Counted from the first letter of the stretch, positions 31,749 to 45,000 are shown. The stretch is DNA of 64,000 nucleotides from Musa acuminata AAA Group (GCF_036884655.1 NC_088348.1:20716501-20780500), one strand, 5' to 3'. A program made the numbers and translations. The notes: a model not told the origin generated them from the sequence alone.

Positions 31749-33154
31749 ATGGCATATGTCGGAAACCAAGAGAGTCACTCTATTACAGGTCTACCCATGT
31801 TCAATGGGATGGACTACACCTACTGGAAGACCCGAATGATGATCTTCCTTATTTCCATGGATTTTGAACTTTGGAATATTGTTAAAAATGGATTTTCAAA
31901 GTCTTCTCTTCTAATGATCAATTGGAATGAATTAGAGAAGAAGACTTTCGCACTTAATGCAAAGGCTATGAATGCCTTATTTTGTGCACTTAATAAAAAC
32001 GAGTTTAATCGTGTTTCGATTTGTGAAACTGGATTTGATATTTGGTATACACTCGAAGTGACTCATAAAGGCACGAGTAGAGTGAAAGAGTCAAAAATTA
32101 ATCTTTTAGTACATTCTTATGAATTTTTTCGAATGAAACCGAGAGAGACCATAAGTGACATGTACACCTATTTCACAGATGTCGTCAATGGTCTAAAAGG
32201 ACTCGATAAAAGTTTTTCGAATTTTGAGCTCGTTAATAAAATTCTAAGATCGCTTCTAAAGAGTTGGGACCCTAAAGTCACTACTATTAAAGAGGCTAAA
32301 GATTTAAACAACTTCTCTCTTGAAGAATTAATCGGGTCATTAATGACCTACGAAATGACTTGCAAAGCTCATGAAGAGCATAAGGACACACTTCCAAAGA
32401 ACAGGAAAGATATGACACTTAGAACTCAAGAAGACCACTTAAGAGAAAACTCAAGTGATGAGGACTTTGACGATGACTTAGCACTACTAACAAGGAAATT
32501 TAAAAAATTCATTAAAAGAAATAAATTTAAAAATGACACTAAAAATAAATTTGAACCCAAAAAGAACCAAGTTATTTGCTACGAATGCAAGAAGCCGGGA
32601 CACTATAAAAGTGATTGTCCCCAAGCCAAGAAGAACACCAAAGAAGAATGCACTCAAAGCAATATGGGATGACTCAAGCGCATCCGAAGAAGATGAATCC
32701 AACACTGAGCAAGTTACTCATTATGCACTCATGGCCATTGGAGAGGAGAAACATATATCACCACAAGCTAGGAGCAAGAGATGATACCTTGATAGTGGAT
32801 GCTTAAGGCATATGATCGGAGAGCAATCTCAATTCTCTAAGCTCACCAACATAGACAAAGGCTATGTCACCTTCGGAGACAACAACAAAGGTAAAATCAT
32901 TGGCAAAGGAACCATAGGTAACAAATCCAACTTCTTTATTAAAAATATTTTGTTAGTTGATAGTTTAAAACATAACCTCTTGAGCATTAGTTAATTGTGT
33001 GATAAAGGATATATTGTCAAATTCGAATCTAAAGCTTACATCATTGAAAAACCACACAAAAACATATCTATGATTGAATTAAAACAAAATAACATATACA
33101 CCATTGACATCAATGATCTTTGTAATGAAATATGTTTCTCGGTTTTGAATGATA
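31749..33154 (+). pseudogene. gag-pol: Copia-2 gag fused to protease by internal deletion, then truncated
   Basis: Start MAYVGNQESHSITGLP. The capsid-like part is open for 307 codons with knuckle CYECKKPGHYKSDCPQ, then a frameshift at about 32640. The other frame continues WDDSSASEEDESN to MAIGEE and jumps directly to KHISPQARSKR, YLDSGC. The whole C-terminal half of gag, including the second knuckle and the TAG boundary codon, is deleted. A TGG-to-TGA change lies just before YLDSGC (32783-32785), and a CAA-to-TAA change lies after LLSIS at about 32993. The GAG-pre-integrase part runs into Copia-3 at SVLND. Confidence 0.9.
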
Positions 33155-34458
33155 TGTTGAATCTCGGATTTTGATGATGAAGTCAATTGTCATTTGGTTA
33201 TCTAATCCGTATATATAGATAAGTGTGCAGGATTAACTATGATTACAGTAAGACATGCAGCAGGTGTTAAGCCGGAGTCAAGACCAAGATCATGTTGGGG
33301 GTTCGAGAGTTCATCGGAAGTCCGAACGGTCGTTGGAAGTTTTGCGGGAATAATCCGAGAAGTCTAGGAGCTTGCCAAAGAAGCTCATCGAAACTCACCA
33401 AGAGGAATGTCTCAAGTCCAGGAGTTTGCCGAGAGTCCGCCGGAGCATCGCTGAGGGTTCATCGAATGTTCGCCGGAAGTTCATCGAAAGCTCGTCAGAA
33501 GAAGCGATTAATGCACCGGAACACGATCTGTAGTATTGATATTTTAATTATCGTAGTTAGCATGTAGATTAAGTTAGGATTGGGAAGTGATCCCATTAAC
33601 TTAATCTAGGGCCAATTGGGCCCTTGGCAGACCCAAATTGGGCCGAATGGATCAGCCCATTCGGACCTAGAATTCTTGGCCGGCGGTGCCATCACCTAGG
33701 AGACTCAGTCTCGCAGGAGTTCTAGGCGGTAGTACCGCCCCTATCAGGCAATGGCACCGCCTGAGGTCGATCTTTGAGCAATGTTAGACGGTAGTACCAC
33801 CTAGACTGAGCAGTGGTACTGCTCAGTGACAGATGACAGGCAATAGTATCGCCCAGTTATGGCGGTGGTACCGCCAGGACCCTGAAAATCTAGTAATAGA
33901 CACTTTTGAGCTCCGAATTCAAACTGATTGGGGCCTATATAAACCCCACCCTTTCTGCATGAAAGGGAAACCGAAAGTTTGCTTTTATTCTGAGTATTTA
34001 AGAGCTTAAAAGTATTGTAAAAGGCTAGTGTTTCTCTCCCTCTTTTCTTTCTAAGTCTTGATCATTCAAGAGATGAGTGAAAACTTGTAAGGGTTGTCTC
34101 CTAAGCCCGTCAAATAGAGAAAAGCTATAAAAGGGTGGTTGGCCTTCACCTATTGAAGGAAGGTCTCTAGTGGATGTCGGTGACCTCGTCGGAGGAGGAA
34201 GCCAAAAGTGGATGTAGGTCAAGATTGACCGAACCACTCTAAATCTCGGTTTGCATTTATTTTCTGCTCTTTATCTTAACTACAAACTGCCTTCATTGCT
34301 TTACATCAACAAACTTCCGCTTGCTCTCAACTTAAAAGATCTTTTCGAAACGGTTTTCATCGAAATCATATTTCATCGTACGAAAGTCGTTTTAACCGAC
34401 GAAAGTTTTTCGCTACACTAATTCACCCCCCCCCCTCTTAGTGCTCTTGATCCTAACA
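33155..34458 (+). repeat. 5' LTR of Copia-3 (1304 bp)
   Basis: TGTTGAATCTCGG to GATCCTAACA, dyads at 33674-33872, TATATAAA at 33936-33943 and a poly-C run before TCTTAGTGC. Confidence 0.92.
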
Positions 34459-34472
34459 ATTGGTATCAGAGC
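34459..34472 (+). promoter_or_regulatory. Primer-binding site of Copia-3
   Basis: ATTGGTATCAGAGC, exact family consensus. Confidence 0.9.
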
Positions 34473-34507
34473 GGGTTCACTCTTAGTTGGATTAAAACCC
34501 AAGAGAG

Positions 34508-34693
34508 ATGGTATATACCGGAAACCAAGAGGGTCACTCTATTATATGTCTGCCCATATTCAATGGGAAGCACTACACCTATTGGAAGACCTGAATGAGG
34601 ATCTTCCTTATTTCTATGGATTTTAAACTTTGGAATATTGTTGAAAATGGATTTTCAAGGTCTTCTCTTCCAATGATCAATTGAAATGAATTA
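34508..34693 (+). pseudogene. gag: Copia-3 gag, 5' piece
   Basis: Start MVYTGNQEGHSI. There is a stop after YWKT (CGA to TGA) and another where GAA became TAA after SMDF. It is cut after NEL by Copia-4; the next codons resume at 47000. Confidence 0.88.
34689..34693 (+). repeat. Target duplication AATTA, left copy (Copia-4)
   Basis: The right copy at 47000-47004 reads AATTG, one mismatch, and the gag frame rejoins across it. Confidence 0.85.
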
Positions 34694-36185
34694 TGTTAGG
34701 ATCAAGAGCACTAAGAGGGGGAGGGTGAATTAGTGCAGTGGAAAACTTTTGACGTTTAAAATTGCGTTCGTACGATGAAATCATTTCTGACGTAAAACCA
34801 TTTTCGGAAACTTAACTTGAAAGCAAGTTTATAAAGGAGTGCAGCAAAAGTAAAGGGGAAGTAAAGCACATATGGATGTTTGTGGTAAGGTAAGCAGAAA
34901 GAATAAATGTAAACCAGAAAGCACCATAATTTTAGAGTGGTTCGGTCAATCTTGACCTACATCCACTTTTGGCTTCCTCCTCCGATGAGGTCACTGACGT
35001 CCACTAGAGGCCTTCCTTCAATAGGCAAAGGCTAACCATCTTTTTACAGTTTCACTCCTTTTGACGGGCTTAGGAGACAACCCTTATAGAATTTTCTTTC
35101 CTCTCTTGCAGATCAAAACTTCGAAAAAAAGAGGAAGGAGAACTTTTAACTCATACAACACTTTTGAGCTCTAAAAATCACAGAGTAAGATTGGATTTTT
35201 GGTGCATTTGGTTTCCTTTTCATTGTTGAAAGGGTGGGGCATTTATAGGCCCAAAACCAGTTTGAATTCCGAGCTCAAAACTATCATCTCCCGGAATTCT
35301 GGGGTCTGGCGGTTGCACCGCCTGACTGGGGTGGTGGCACCACTTGGTAGAGCTCAGAGACTGAGCCTCTGGGCGATGCCACCTCCTGTCAGGGGCAGTT
35401 GCACCGCTAGGCAGAGCTTGGAGACTGAGCCTCTGGGCGATGCCACCGCCTGACAAGAGCGATTGCACTGCCCAGTCTCGCTCGGAGACTTAGCCCAAGC
35501 GGTGCCACCACCTGACTGGGGTGGTTGCAACGCTTGGTATAGCTCAGAGACCGAGCTCAGGCGGTTCCACCGCCTATCAGGGGCAATTGCACCACCCAGC
35601 CTAGCTCGAAGACTAAGCCTTGGGCGGTGCCACCGCCGACCTAAGCGGTGCCACCGCTGGCCAAGAAATCTGGGTCCGAATGGGTTGATCCATTTAGCCC
35701 AATTTGGGTCTGTCAAGGGCCCAATTGCCCCAAGATTAAGTTAATGGGATCACCTCCCATTTCTAACTTAATCATCGTGCTAACTACCATATTTCTTAAG
35801 ATATTTATTACAACTTGCTCCGATGAGTCGATCGCTTCTTCCGGCGAGCTTCCGGTGAACTTCCGTCGATCATCCGATAAACCCTCGATGATGCTCCTGT
35901 GGACTTCCGGCAAACTCCTGGACTTGCCATGATCCACTTGGTGAGTTCCGACGAGCTTCTTTTGGCAAGCTCCTAGACTTCTCGGATTTGTTCCCACAGA
36001 ACCTCCGACGACCGTCCGAACTTTCGTCGAACTCTCGAACTCCCAACGTGATCTTAGTCTTGATTCCGGCGTAACTCCTGCTGCATTTTTTACTTTCATT
36101 GTAGTTAATCCTGCAAACTTATCTCAACATATGGATTAGATAATAAATGACAATTGACTTCATCATCGAAATATGAGATTCAACA
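34694..36185 (-). repeat. 3' LTR of Copia-4 (1492 bp)
   Basis: TGTTAGGATC to GATTCAACA in plus coordinates. Dyads at 35308-35665. The TATA position (35240-35247) is changed to TATAAATG on the minus strand. Confidence 0.93.
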
Positions 36186-37191
36186 ATCTCCCCCTTTTTG
36201 ATGATGACAATCAATTGATAACGGAGTTAACCTTAACTCCCCCTATCTATATGCCATACTTGAGATAAGTCATTCTTGAATTCAAGGCCTTTGAATTCAA
36301 TAGACTTATTGATAAGTTAAGAACTCTTAACCTTATCAATTACTCCCATCATGATTCCTATCATGATGTATCTTACTGAAAATGATCTCAAGACTTGACA
36401 TCCATTCTCAAGTTTTACATTTCAAATATGAATGATGGTAGCAGTTCAACATAAGATATCAACATGTAAGTTTACAATTTAAGCTTTTGATATCTTAACG
36501 TAAAGCAAACATTTCAAGTGTTTAGCAATCGTAGCATCACATGGCAAGATATCAACAAGTACAGTTGCTATGCAAGTTCTTGATATTTTATCATGATATG
36601 GCAATAACATAGTACAAATATGGCACTCATAGCATCAATTCATATATTTCTCATTCAAATATGGCACTCATAGTATTAATTCATTCTCATTCAAATATGG
36701 CACTCATAGTATCAATTCATATATTTCACCCCCTTTGTCATCAACAAAAAGGAGAACGATATAAGCAAATTTTAAGCATAAGTGCGGTAATTATTCATGT
36801 CATAACTAGGTTCATGTCTTTTTTCAACAGTGAGTGATAGGATACCAATTATGCAAACATCTCAAGGAAAACATTGACATAGAGATAGCTTTGAATACTT
36901 CTTCCTTTTTATTTGTTATTAACTTTTTGCATGAAGGAGGAAGGCTATTTGTGATACCAGCCATTTGTGAGTTTACTTTGAATAATGTTAAAATCGATGA
37001 TTAAATCATACTTCATTTTTACAAGGATCAAGATATGTATGTGAAACAAATCCTTGTAAGTAAAAACACTATCATCCATATTTCAAGAAGGAATTTACAA
37101 GCAGGAATCATTTCATTAAATTTATTTCTCAAAAAAAATATTTTTCACATGATAAATGTATGAGAGATGTATTTGCCAGTTGATTCCATAT
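36186..37191 (-). other. PPT and 3' noncoding region of Copia-4, left part
   Basis: The PPT lies at 36186-36199 (plus ATCTCCCCCTTTTT). A hairpin/PPT-like motif lies at 36725-36756. A 31-base phrase with CAAATATGGCACTCATAGTA is triplicated at about 36615-36725. There is no gene. Confidence 0.75.
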
Positions 37192-37626
37192 TGTCATGGA
37201 CAAACTTCAAAACAGGATGTTTGATGTAATGTTTTTGTATGTCCGTATCTTTTGGCATGTTCATGCCTTGTACAGCATGTAGAGGGGCGGCCGAAGGCAT
37301 AATAGTCCCATTTTAGTTGGGTTGGTGGCCTCTTTAGGCTTGTAAATAAAGGTTGTGTCATGTGGACACGTGCGAGAGATTTTTGGTCTGTAATGGACCA
37401 TTTTACTCTTTGTTGTGCCACTGTTCAGAGCTTGTAAAGTCTGTTTGTAATTTGCATTGTCTATGAAGTATTTTTCGGAGATGTTTGCTTGTGGATCCCG
37501 ATTGAGACGTTCTCTCTAACCCGTTCTCTCTTTTGGTGGTCCTAAGGGACAATGGGAGGCTTACCTATGCGGACGGACATGCAAGGGTGCCGCACGACTT
37601 AGGCAAAACCAGCTAAGTCCGTGACA
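37192..37626 (+). repeat. 5' LTR of element K (435 bp)
   Basis: TGTCATGGAC to AGTCCGTGACA. Confidence 0.9.
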
Positions 37627-37628
37627 GA

Positions 37629-37640
37629 TGGTATCAGAGC
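37629..37640 (+). promoter_or_regulatory. Primer-binding site of element K
   Basis: TGGTATCAGAGC, two bases after the LTR. Confidence 0.88.
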
Positions 37641-40600
37641 GGGACAAGCACTCATAGAAACACTTAGCATGCAAACGTGGGGGACCTAGTAGGGCTACGT
37701 TGAGGGCAGTCAGCACACGCGCGACCGTTTGGGGGAAAACGGGCATGGAGATGTAGGGAAAAGTAGTCGCTCAGAGGAGCGGGCATCCGAGATTGGCATT
37801 CAGAGGAATGGCCAACCCTTCGCGCAAGAGGCACCACGAGAACAGGTAAGCTTGGAAGAATGTGGAGCGCACAAAGGTTGGGATGGCTGAGTTTGAGCTA
37901 CGGCTCAACGTTGACAATCATACTTGATGGTGCTCAAGGCAAGCGAGGCGCTTGGTAAAGGATGAGACCATCCAAGGTGGAATGAGTTGCTCAACGACAA
38001 AAAAAAAAGAGTTTTGCAAAGCTCACAGAGGTGAGGGGAATTGCTAACTCGAAGAATTTGGTACTCATGCATGGGCTTGTATGCGGACGATGGAATGTTC
38101 GTGGTCATCCCAAGGCGACCGAAACTTGGTGCCATGGAGCATTGAAACTTTCTCTTCAGCATGTGAAGGATACGTCCGTAGGAGGCTAAAGTGTGCAACG
38201 AGTTCAGCATGTTGCTAGGCCTTGAGGGGTGCAGCAGGGACTGTATTGACGGGGAGTCGCAATCTAGCAAGTGCGTTTGCAGGAGGCAGAACAATGCACA
38301 GTTTGTTCAGCAGATCGGAGTAGTCCAAGGGGATGGTGGTCTCCGAAACGAAGAGAGATGTTGCTCCAATGGGATAGTTATCTAGGAGGGATAAGTCCCG
38401 GCTCTCCAGAGGGAGAATCATATGGGACGGACCTCACATGTTGAGGAGGAGTACCTCAATAAACAACAACTCCACGAAGCTCGATGGACTGAGCAAGCGG
38501 CGAGGAGTCGTCGCATGATCTCGCTTGAGAGAATGCATTGGTGGATGCATTGCGAGATCAAGTGGGGGAGCGACCCAAAGCAACTTAAATGAAGGCACAC
38601 TTGGAGTCGATGTGGAGATCGGACTCAAGGGAGGGCTGACCCATGGAATGGTGGGCGCGAGGGCCACCATCAACTCAATGCAAAAACGAGGAGCGGAGCA
38701 ACTTGGGGGTAACTTGGCGAAGTACTCAAGCCGCTTGAAGAGAGCCAGCATAGAAGTTGGAACATGGAGCAGAGGCACAGTGCTTTCCTTAGACAGAGGT
38801 CAAGGACATGAACTCTTGCAGAGGCAAGAGTAAGATCATGTTGTTCTATGAGTCCTTCATTCTGATGGAGCGGACTCATCTTGCATGGTGCCAAAGACGA
38901 AGGGAGCTTCAGGGCACATGTACCTTATCTCGGAGGAGCATTTGATGGAGAAATTAAGGCGACTCAATTTGCGGAGGCGAAGTTGAGTTCAGAAGGCCTT
39001 AGCACGGGGCAAGAGGACGCAGAGACGGGTACTCTTGAAGAATATGCTATAGTGTTGTCATTCAAGTTGCCATGAAGGAAGCGGTGCGCAGCGGAGATTG
39101 TGCTGGTAAGGGCAGAGGCCCAGGATCCAGACAATGGTGCACAAATTACAGTGAAGTCGGTGGACTTCGGGAGCTACTAGGCGACGGACTGTCCTAGAGC
39201 GGTGCTTCATCTAGGTGTGACCCAAGAGTGGGTGGATGAAGGTCGATTGCCAAAGGAGCGAACAAAATCGAAGGTGGAGGAGACCCTGCGATGTATTGGC
39301 AGAGGCCACACATGGAAGGTTCACAATTCGAGTTTATTCCACAAGGATCAGAATGCAATGGAGATGTCACTAGGAGGTGACATGGTGCAGCGGATCGTGG
39401 TGGAAAAGTTCGTGGCAATGCGATACACACGATATAGGCCCGTGAGGGACTAGATCATATGGAGGTATGATCGGAAGCTACTGGAAGCTCCACTTCGGTG
39501 AACAACACGACAGCAAGAAGGGCTATGGATTCAAGGAGTGAAGGCCATGGTACCGCAAAGGCGGGTCTTCTCGGCATGCATTGAATTTTGCATCGAATGA
39601 AAACCTTAGTCATCAGCATATGGGGGCTGTGTTCCACTAAGGGAAAAAGTTCGAATGCAAGTACCAGTGAGTCCCATGGGAGGGACTTGATCATGCAGAG
39701 GTATGATCGAAGCAGTTGGAGAGTTGGACTGCTCCAGAGCTCATATTCGCTTAAGGGAGCCCGGCAAGTCAGAGGACAAGGCCGAGTAAGCGAACGTTGC
39801 TATCAAGGAAGCTAAGGAGAACAGAATCGGTGCAAACCCTACAACGTGATGGCAGAGGCCATGCATGGGAGTTGCAGTCTGTCTTTCCATCGACCAAACG
39901 GATTGCTTGGAGAACACAGAGGTGTTGAAGTAGGGGGTCGAAAGGGGCGAGGAAGCGACGACGAGTCCAAAGGGACTTAGCTACCCAAAATCAAGCATCA
40001 GTTAGTATAGAGGTGGACTCAGAGGAGTGCCACGGAGACATATCTACTGATCATGAAGAAAAGGGATGCAGATGCGAGACGATGGATAGTAGGGCCATGG
40101 GCATGGCAGCGCCATGGTACCGCAGAGACGGGACTTCCGTGAAAGTCATTGATCCCTTGCTCTCATAGAGGGAGAGCGCTTGGTCGTGAAAGAGGCCGAG
40201 GAGGTGGAGAATGCAGAGGCAATCTCCAAGTACCGAGACAAGGCTGAAGGGTAGAGGCCGAAGAACTTCGTAAGACCGGTGTCAATGTGCTTCTCATCAA
40301 GATAGCCGAAAGTGAAGGACTTCGGGTCATGCAAGAGTGCATAACCAAGGAATGAAGCAGGCAGTATGCGGTGTTGTACCTTTGCTACTCAGTGGAGTAG
40401 GCGGCAGGGTTGATGGAGAAGACGGTACAATCCCAGAGGCGACCAAACCTATGAGAGAACTACTCCAAGTTGGGGTGAAAACTTCTTGCATTCCAGAAGT
40501 TCAATGGCATTGAGAAGGTGAATCACAGTAGCTAACTCAACGCAAGGAGTGCAAACACTTCATGTGCTTCAGAAGTGTGAGCAAAGAGTAGGCGAAGGCC

Positions 40601-41293
40601 CGTAACCAGCTCGATGCATGAAGTACAACCTCAAGGAGGCGGGCGAAGTCAAGTAACCTTGACCTTCTCAACAATTAAGAGAATGGGTGAAACCGAGTAC
40701 CCCAATTCTCTTATCTATCCAGTAGAGGAGCTCTGCATATGTTTAAAGACCCTTCAAAGATAATGGAAGACAATAGTTGTCAAATCCTCACCAACGGTGA
40801 TCAGTGCTACTGAGAGTAGATTGTCCACTTCATTTCCCAACGAAATGCCAATCGAAAGCGGAAGTGATGCGAACCTACTTGGATGTGACAACTAAGTGAA
40901 GGAAGAGTCAATGAGCAAATTTTGTGGAGGAAGGACCCAAAACTTCAAAAGTTTGCGAGACGATGCTCGTTAAAGCTCCAACAAGCATCCATCCAGTTCA
41001 AGCAGTATGAGGAATTTGAGAGACTGGCGTAGTAAGGATGGTCTTTTCCTTCATCTAGGGGATCCGCATGAATCAACAATGATCAACACAACTCAGCCAA
41101 CCATACACCAGAGTCAAAGTCATTGGTGAGTTGCAGCAGCATGGCAGATCAAAGGTTCAACTACTCAAAAATAGTAGCGGAGAGCAGTTGGGAGCCAAGA
41201 GGCGCATTGTAGCTGGAGCAGAAGATTGAAGACTCAGCAAAGGCGAAGAGTTGTAGTGTCGACAAAGGCTTCAACGAGGATGTCGAAGGAATA
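37641..41293 (+). other. Noncoding interior of element K with internal repeated modules
   Basis: No open frame longer than about 130 codons and none with known domains. Certain phrases recur: GGTATGATCGGAAGC (39472) and GGTATGATCGAAGC (39700); GGCAGAGGCCACACATGG (39298) and GGCAGAGGCCATGCATGG (39851); CCATGGTACCGCAAAGGCGG (39546) and CCATGGTACCGCAGAGACGG (40113). The interior therefore looks built from diverged duplications. Composition is richer in G than the surrounding copia DNA. Confidence 0.7.
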
Positions 41294-41305
41294 AGTGGGG
41301 GAGAA
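41294..41305 (+). promoter_or_regulatory. Polypurine tract of element K
   Basis: AAGTGGGGGAGAA immediately before the TGTCACGG LTR start. Confidence 0.8.
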
Positions 41306-41751
41306 TGTCACGGACAAACTTCAAAACAGGATGTTTGATGTAATGCTTTTGTATGTCCGTGTCTTTTGGCATGTTCATGCCTTGTACAGCATGTAGAGGG
41401 GCGGTCGAAGGCATAATAGTCCCATTTTAGTTGGGTTGGTGGCCTCTTTAGGCTTGTAAATAAAGGTTGTGTCATGTGGACACGTGCGAGAGATTTTTGA
41501 TCTATAATGGACCATTTTAACCTTTGTTGTGCCACTGTTCAGAGCTTGTAAATTCTGTTTGTAATTTGCATTGTCTATGAAGTGTTTTTCGGAGATGTTT
41601 GCTTGTGGATCCCGATTAAGGCGTTCTCTCTAACCCGTTCTCTCTTTTGGTGGTCCTAAGGGACAATGGAAGGCTTCGGGGAGGCTGACCTTTGCGGACG
41701 GACACGCAAGGGTGCCTCACGACTTAGGCAAAACCAGCTAAGTCCATGATA
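41306..41751 (+). repeat. 3' LTR of element K (446 bp)
   Basis: Starts TGTCACGGAC. The end reads CCATGATA where the partner has CCGTGACA (two transitions). It has a short extra GGGGAGGCT-containing stretch (near 41675) relative to the 5' LTR. Confidence 0.88.
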
Positions 41752-42083
41752 ATATGTCAAAAATCAATGATGAGACTCAAACTCGATATGGCATATGCTT
41801 ATTAAGTTCGGAAGAGGATAATGTATCGAGAAAATCCGATTGTTAGGATACCACTAGTTAAGAGAATCCGAAAATGAAATTAACACTTTCATGCATTCGG
41901 ATAAGACTATACTATAGATTTTCAAATACAATCATGAAGACAAAACATGCTCATTGTTATGAAAATTTTTGTATCCAAAACACATCATTTCCAACCTGTA
42001 ATTAAGGCATGTAATTATGTAAAATCACCATGGCAATTAAGTGATTTGATCATTAAAAAATCTGAAAAATAATCTTAACAAGT
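41752..42083 (-). other. 3' noncoding region of Copia-4, right part
   Basis: AT-rich, collinear with 51449-51800 of Copia-3 on the other strand. No gene. Confidence 0.7.
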
Positions 42084-45000
42084 TCATGCATTCGGACATA
42101 TTAACATTCCTAATTCTCTTCTAATGAAATCAAATTGTTCTTCACTTAGTGGTTTTGTAAAAATATCAGCTAGTTGATGCTTAGTATCTATGAACTCTAT
42201 GATTACATCATGATTAGTGACATGATCTCATATAAAGTGATATCTAATATCAATATGTTTTGTTCTTGAGTGTTGAATGGGATTCTTTGTTAAACATATT
42301 GTATTTGTGTTATCACATTTAATGGGAATGTTTTTAAGATGGACTTTATAATCTTCTAAGGTGTTTTTCATCCACACCACTTGTGCATAGCATGCACTAG
42401 CTACAATATACTCAGCTTCAGTTATTGATAGTGCAACCGAGTTTTGTTTCTTAGATGACCAGGAAACAACGGAATGTTCCAAAAATTGACATGTTCCTGA
42501 TGTGCTTTTTCTATCTAGTCTACACCCAATAAAATATGCATCAACATAAGCAATTAACTCAAAATTCTTAGATTTTGGATACTATAATCCTAGATTTGTG
42601 GTACCTTTAAGATATCTAAATATTCTTTTAACTGTTTTGAGATGAGATATCTTAGGGTTCGATTGAAACCTAGCACAAAGTCCTACACTGAACATGATGT
42701 CTAGCCTAGTTGCAGTGAGGTAAATTAAACTTCCTATCATAACCCTATAAGTTTTTTTATCGAAGTTTTCTCCACTTTCATCAACTTCTAACTTAGTGGA
42801 GGTGCTCATAGGAGTGTTAATAACTTTTGAGCTATCCATATTAAATCTTTTCAACAGATTTAAAGCATATTTAGTTTGACTAATACAGATGTCATTGCTT
42901 AGTTGCTTAATTTGTAAGCCTAAGAAAAAGGTTAATTCTCCCATCAAACTCATTTCAAATTCGAGACTCATGGTTTCAACAAAAGATTCACAAAGAGATT
43001 AATTCGTAGAACCGAAGATAATATCATCAACATAAATTTGAACAATGAGAAAATTATTTTTAAAATTTTTGATAAATAATGTAATATCGACCTTGCCTTT
43101 TGTGAAATTATTTTCAATAAAAAAAGTACTAAGTCTATCATACTAAGCCCTTGGGGCATGTTTTAAACCATAGAGAGCTTTAGTTAATTTAAATACATGA
43201 TTCGGGAGGCTATTATTTTTAAATCCGGGAGGTTATTCAACATAAACTTCTTCAGAAATAAAGCCATTAAGAAAAGCGCTTTTAACATCCATTTGAAACA
43301 ATTTAAAATTATTATTACTAGTATAGGTAAGGAGCATCCTTATGGCTTCTAATCTAGCCACAGGAGCGAAGGTTTCTTCATAATTGATACCTTCTTCTTG
43401 GTTGAAACCATTGGCCACTAATCTAGCATTGTTTCTAAAGACCCATTTAGTATCAACAACTAAATGGTCATTTGGCCTAGGAACAAGCTTCCACACCTCA
43501 TTTCTCTCAATTTGATTTAACTCATCTTGCATTGCGATAATCCATGAATCATCTTTCATGACTTCGTCAATACATTTAGGTTCAATTTGGGAGAGAAAAG
43601 CGATGTTGGCACAAAAATTTTTAAGAGAATAACGTGTTTGAACCCACTTAGATGTGTCTCCTAGGATTAGCTACTTAGAATGAGCATTTACATACTTCCA
43701 ATCCTTGGGTAAGGGTGTTTCCGAAGTGGATGCATCTAAGTTGCTAGTTGGAGAAGGGGTTTCATTTAAATTCAAAGAATCGAAATTAACATTGTCATCA
43801 AAATCATTTTTCTTGATTTCGGAAATCTCATTGAAAACAACCTGAATGGATTCTTCTATAATTAAAGTTCTTTTATTGAAAATATGAAAAGCTTTAGAAA
43901 CCGAAGAATAACCAAGAAAATTTTCTTCATCGGATTTAGCATCAAATTTTCCTAAGGCATCTTTTTCATTCAAGATAAAACACTTGCACCCAAAAACTTT
44001 AAAATATGCAACATTGGGTTTTTTATTATTCCACAACTCATAGGGAGCTTTGGTGAGTAAGGGTCTTACTAGAACTCTATTCAAAATATAGCATACACTG
44101 TTTATGGCTTCGGCCCAAAAATATTTGGGTAGGCTATGTTCATTCAACATGGTTCTTACTATTTCTTATAAATTTCTATTCTTTCTTTCTACTACTCCAT
44201 TTTGTTGAGGATTTCTTGGAGTAGAGAAGTTGTGCTTGTATCCATTAGATTCATAAAATTCTTAAAAATTACGATTTTGAAATTCACCATGATCACTTTG
44301 AATTGATGAAATCATAAAACCCTTTTCATTTTGAACAAGTTTACAAAACTTGGTGAAATATCTAAAGCATTCATTTTTGTGTTTCAATAAATAAGTCCAT
44401 GTGTATCTACTATAGTCATTTACAAAACGAAGGTATATTTGCTACCTCCTAGGCTTGATGTAGAGATTGGTACAAACAAGTCCATATGGATCAATTGAAA
44501 GGGCCTAGAAGTGCTTATTTGATTCTTAGATTTGAAACTACCCTTAGTTTGTTTTCCTAATTAACAAGCATCACACACATTATCTTTAATGAACTTGATA
44601 TGAGGAATTCCTCATACAAGTTCTTTGGATGATATTTGAGTGATTAGTTTCATGCTAGCTTGACCTAATCTCCTATGCCAAAGCCAAGCATCCTCATTCA
44701 AAACCGAGAAACACATTTCATTGCAAAGATCATTGATGTCAATGGTGTATATGTTATTCTGTTTTAATACAATCATAGATGTGTTTTTGTGTGGTTTTTC
44801 AATAATGCAAGCATTAGATTCGAATTTGACAATATATCCTTTATCACATAATTGACTAATGCTCAAGAGGTTATGTCTTAAACCATCAACTAAAAAAATA
44901 TCTTCAATAAAGAAGTTGGATTTGTTACCTATGGTTCCATTGCTAATGATTTTACCCCTGTTATTGTCGCCGAAGGTGACATAGCCTTCATCTATGCTAG

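Larger units (their letters stand above)
30340..33154 (+). mobile_element. Copia-2: 5' part of a SIRE-type element, interrupted by Copia-3
   Basis: 5' LTR 30340-31699, primer-binding site 31700-31713, gag from 31749, and pol up to the GAG-pre-integrase region at 33154, where the 5' LTR of Copia-3 begins. The remainder is not in the window, as expected if it lies beyond the Copia-3/LTR-H/Copia-5 stack. Confidence 0.88.
37192..41751 (+). mobile_element. Element K: non-autonomous LTR retrotransposon (LARD-like), 4.56 kb
   Basis: Two closely similar LTRs (37192-37626 and 41306-41751) with inverted ends TGTCATGGAC and GTCCGTGACA, a primer-binding site TGGTATCAGAGC at 37629-37640, and a PPT GTGGGGGAGAA just before the right LTR. 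The 3.7 kb interior has no gag or pol. It lies in the 3' noncoding region of Copia-4; ATAT is found on both sides, and comparison with the same site in Copia-3 (near 51795) shows an uninterrupted CCATATG-like target. The family is unknown to me. The LTRs differ by only a few percent, so it is younger than its host layers. Confidence 0.85.

Noticed and set aside
38191..39815. Several 60-130 codon open frames inside element K
   Set aside because: They overlap on both strands, resemble no known domain and are expected by chance in this G-richer sequence.
37187..41756. A perfect five-base target duplication for element K
   Set aside because: Left flank CATAT and right flank ATATG share only ATAT. 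The mutated right LTR end makes the exact boundary ambiguous, so I did not claim a five-base duplication.
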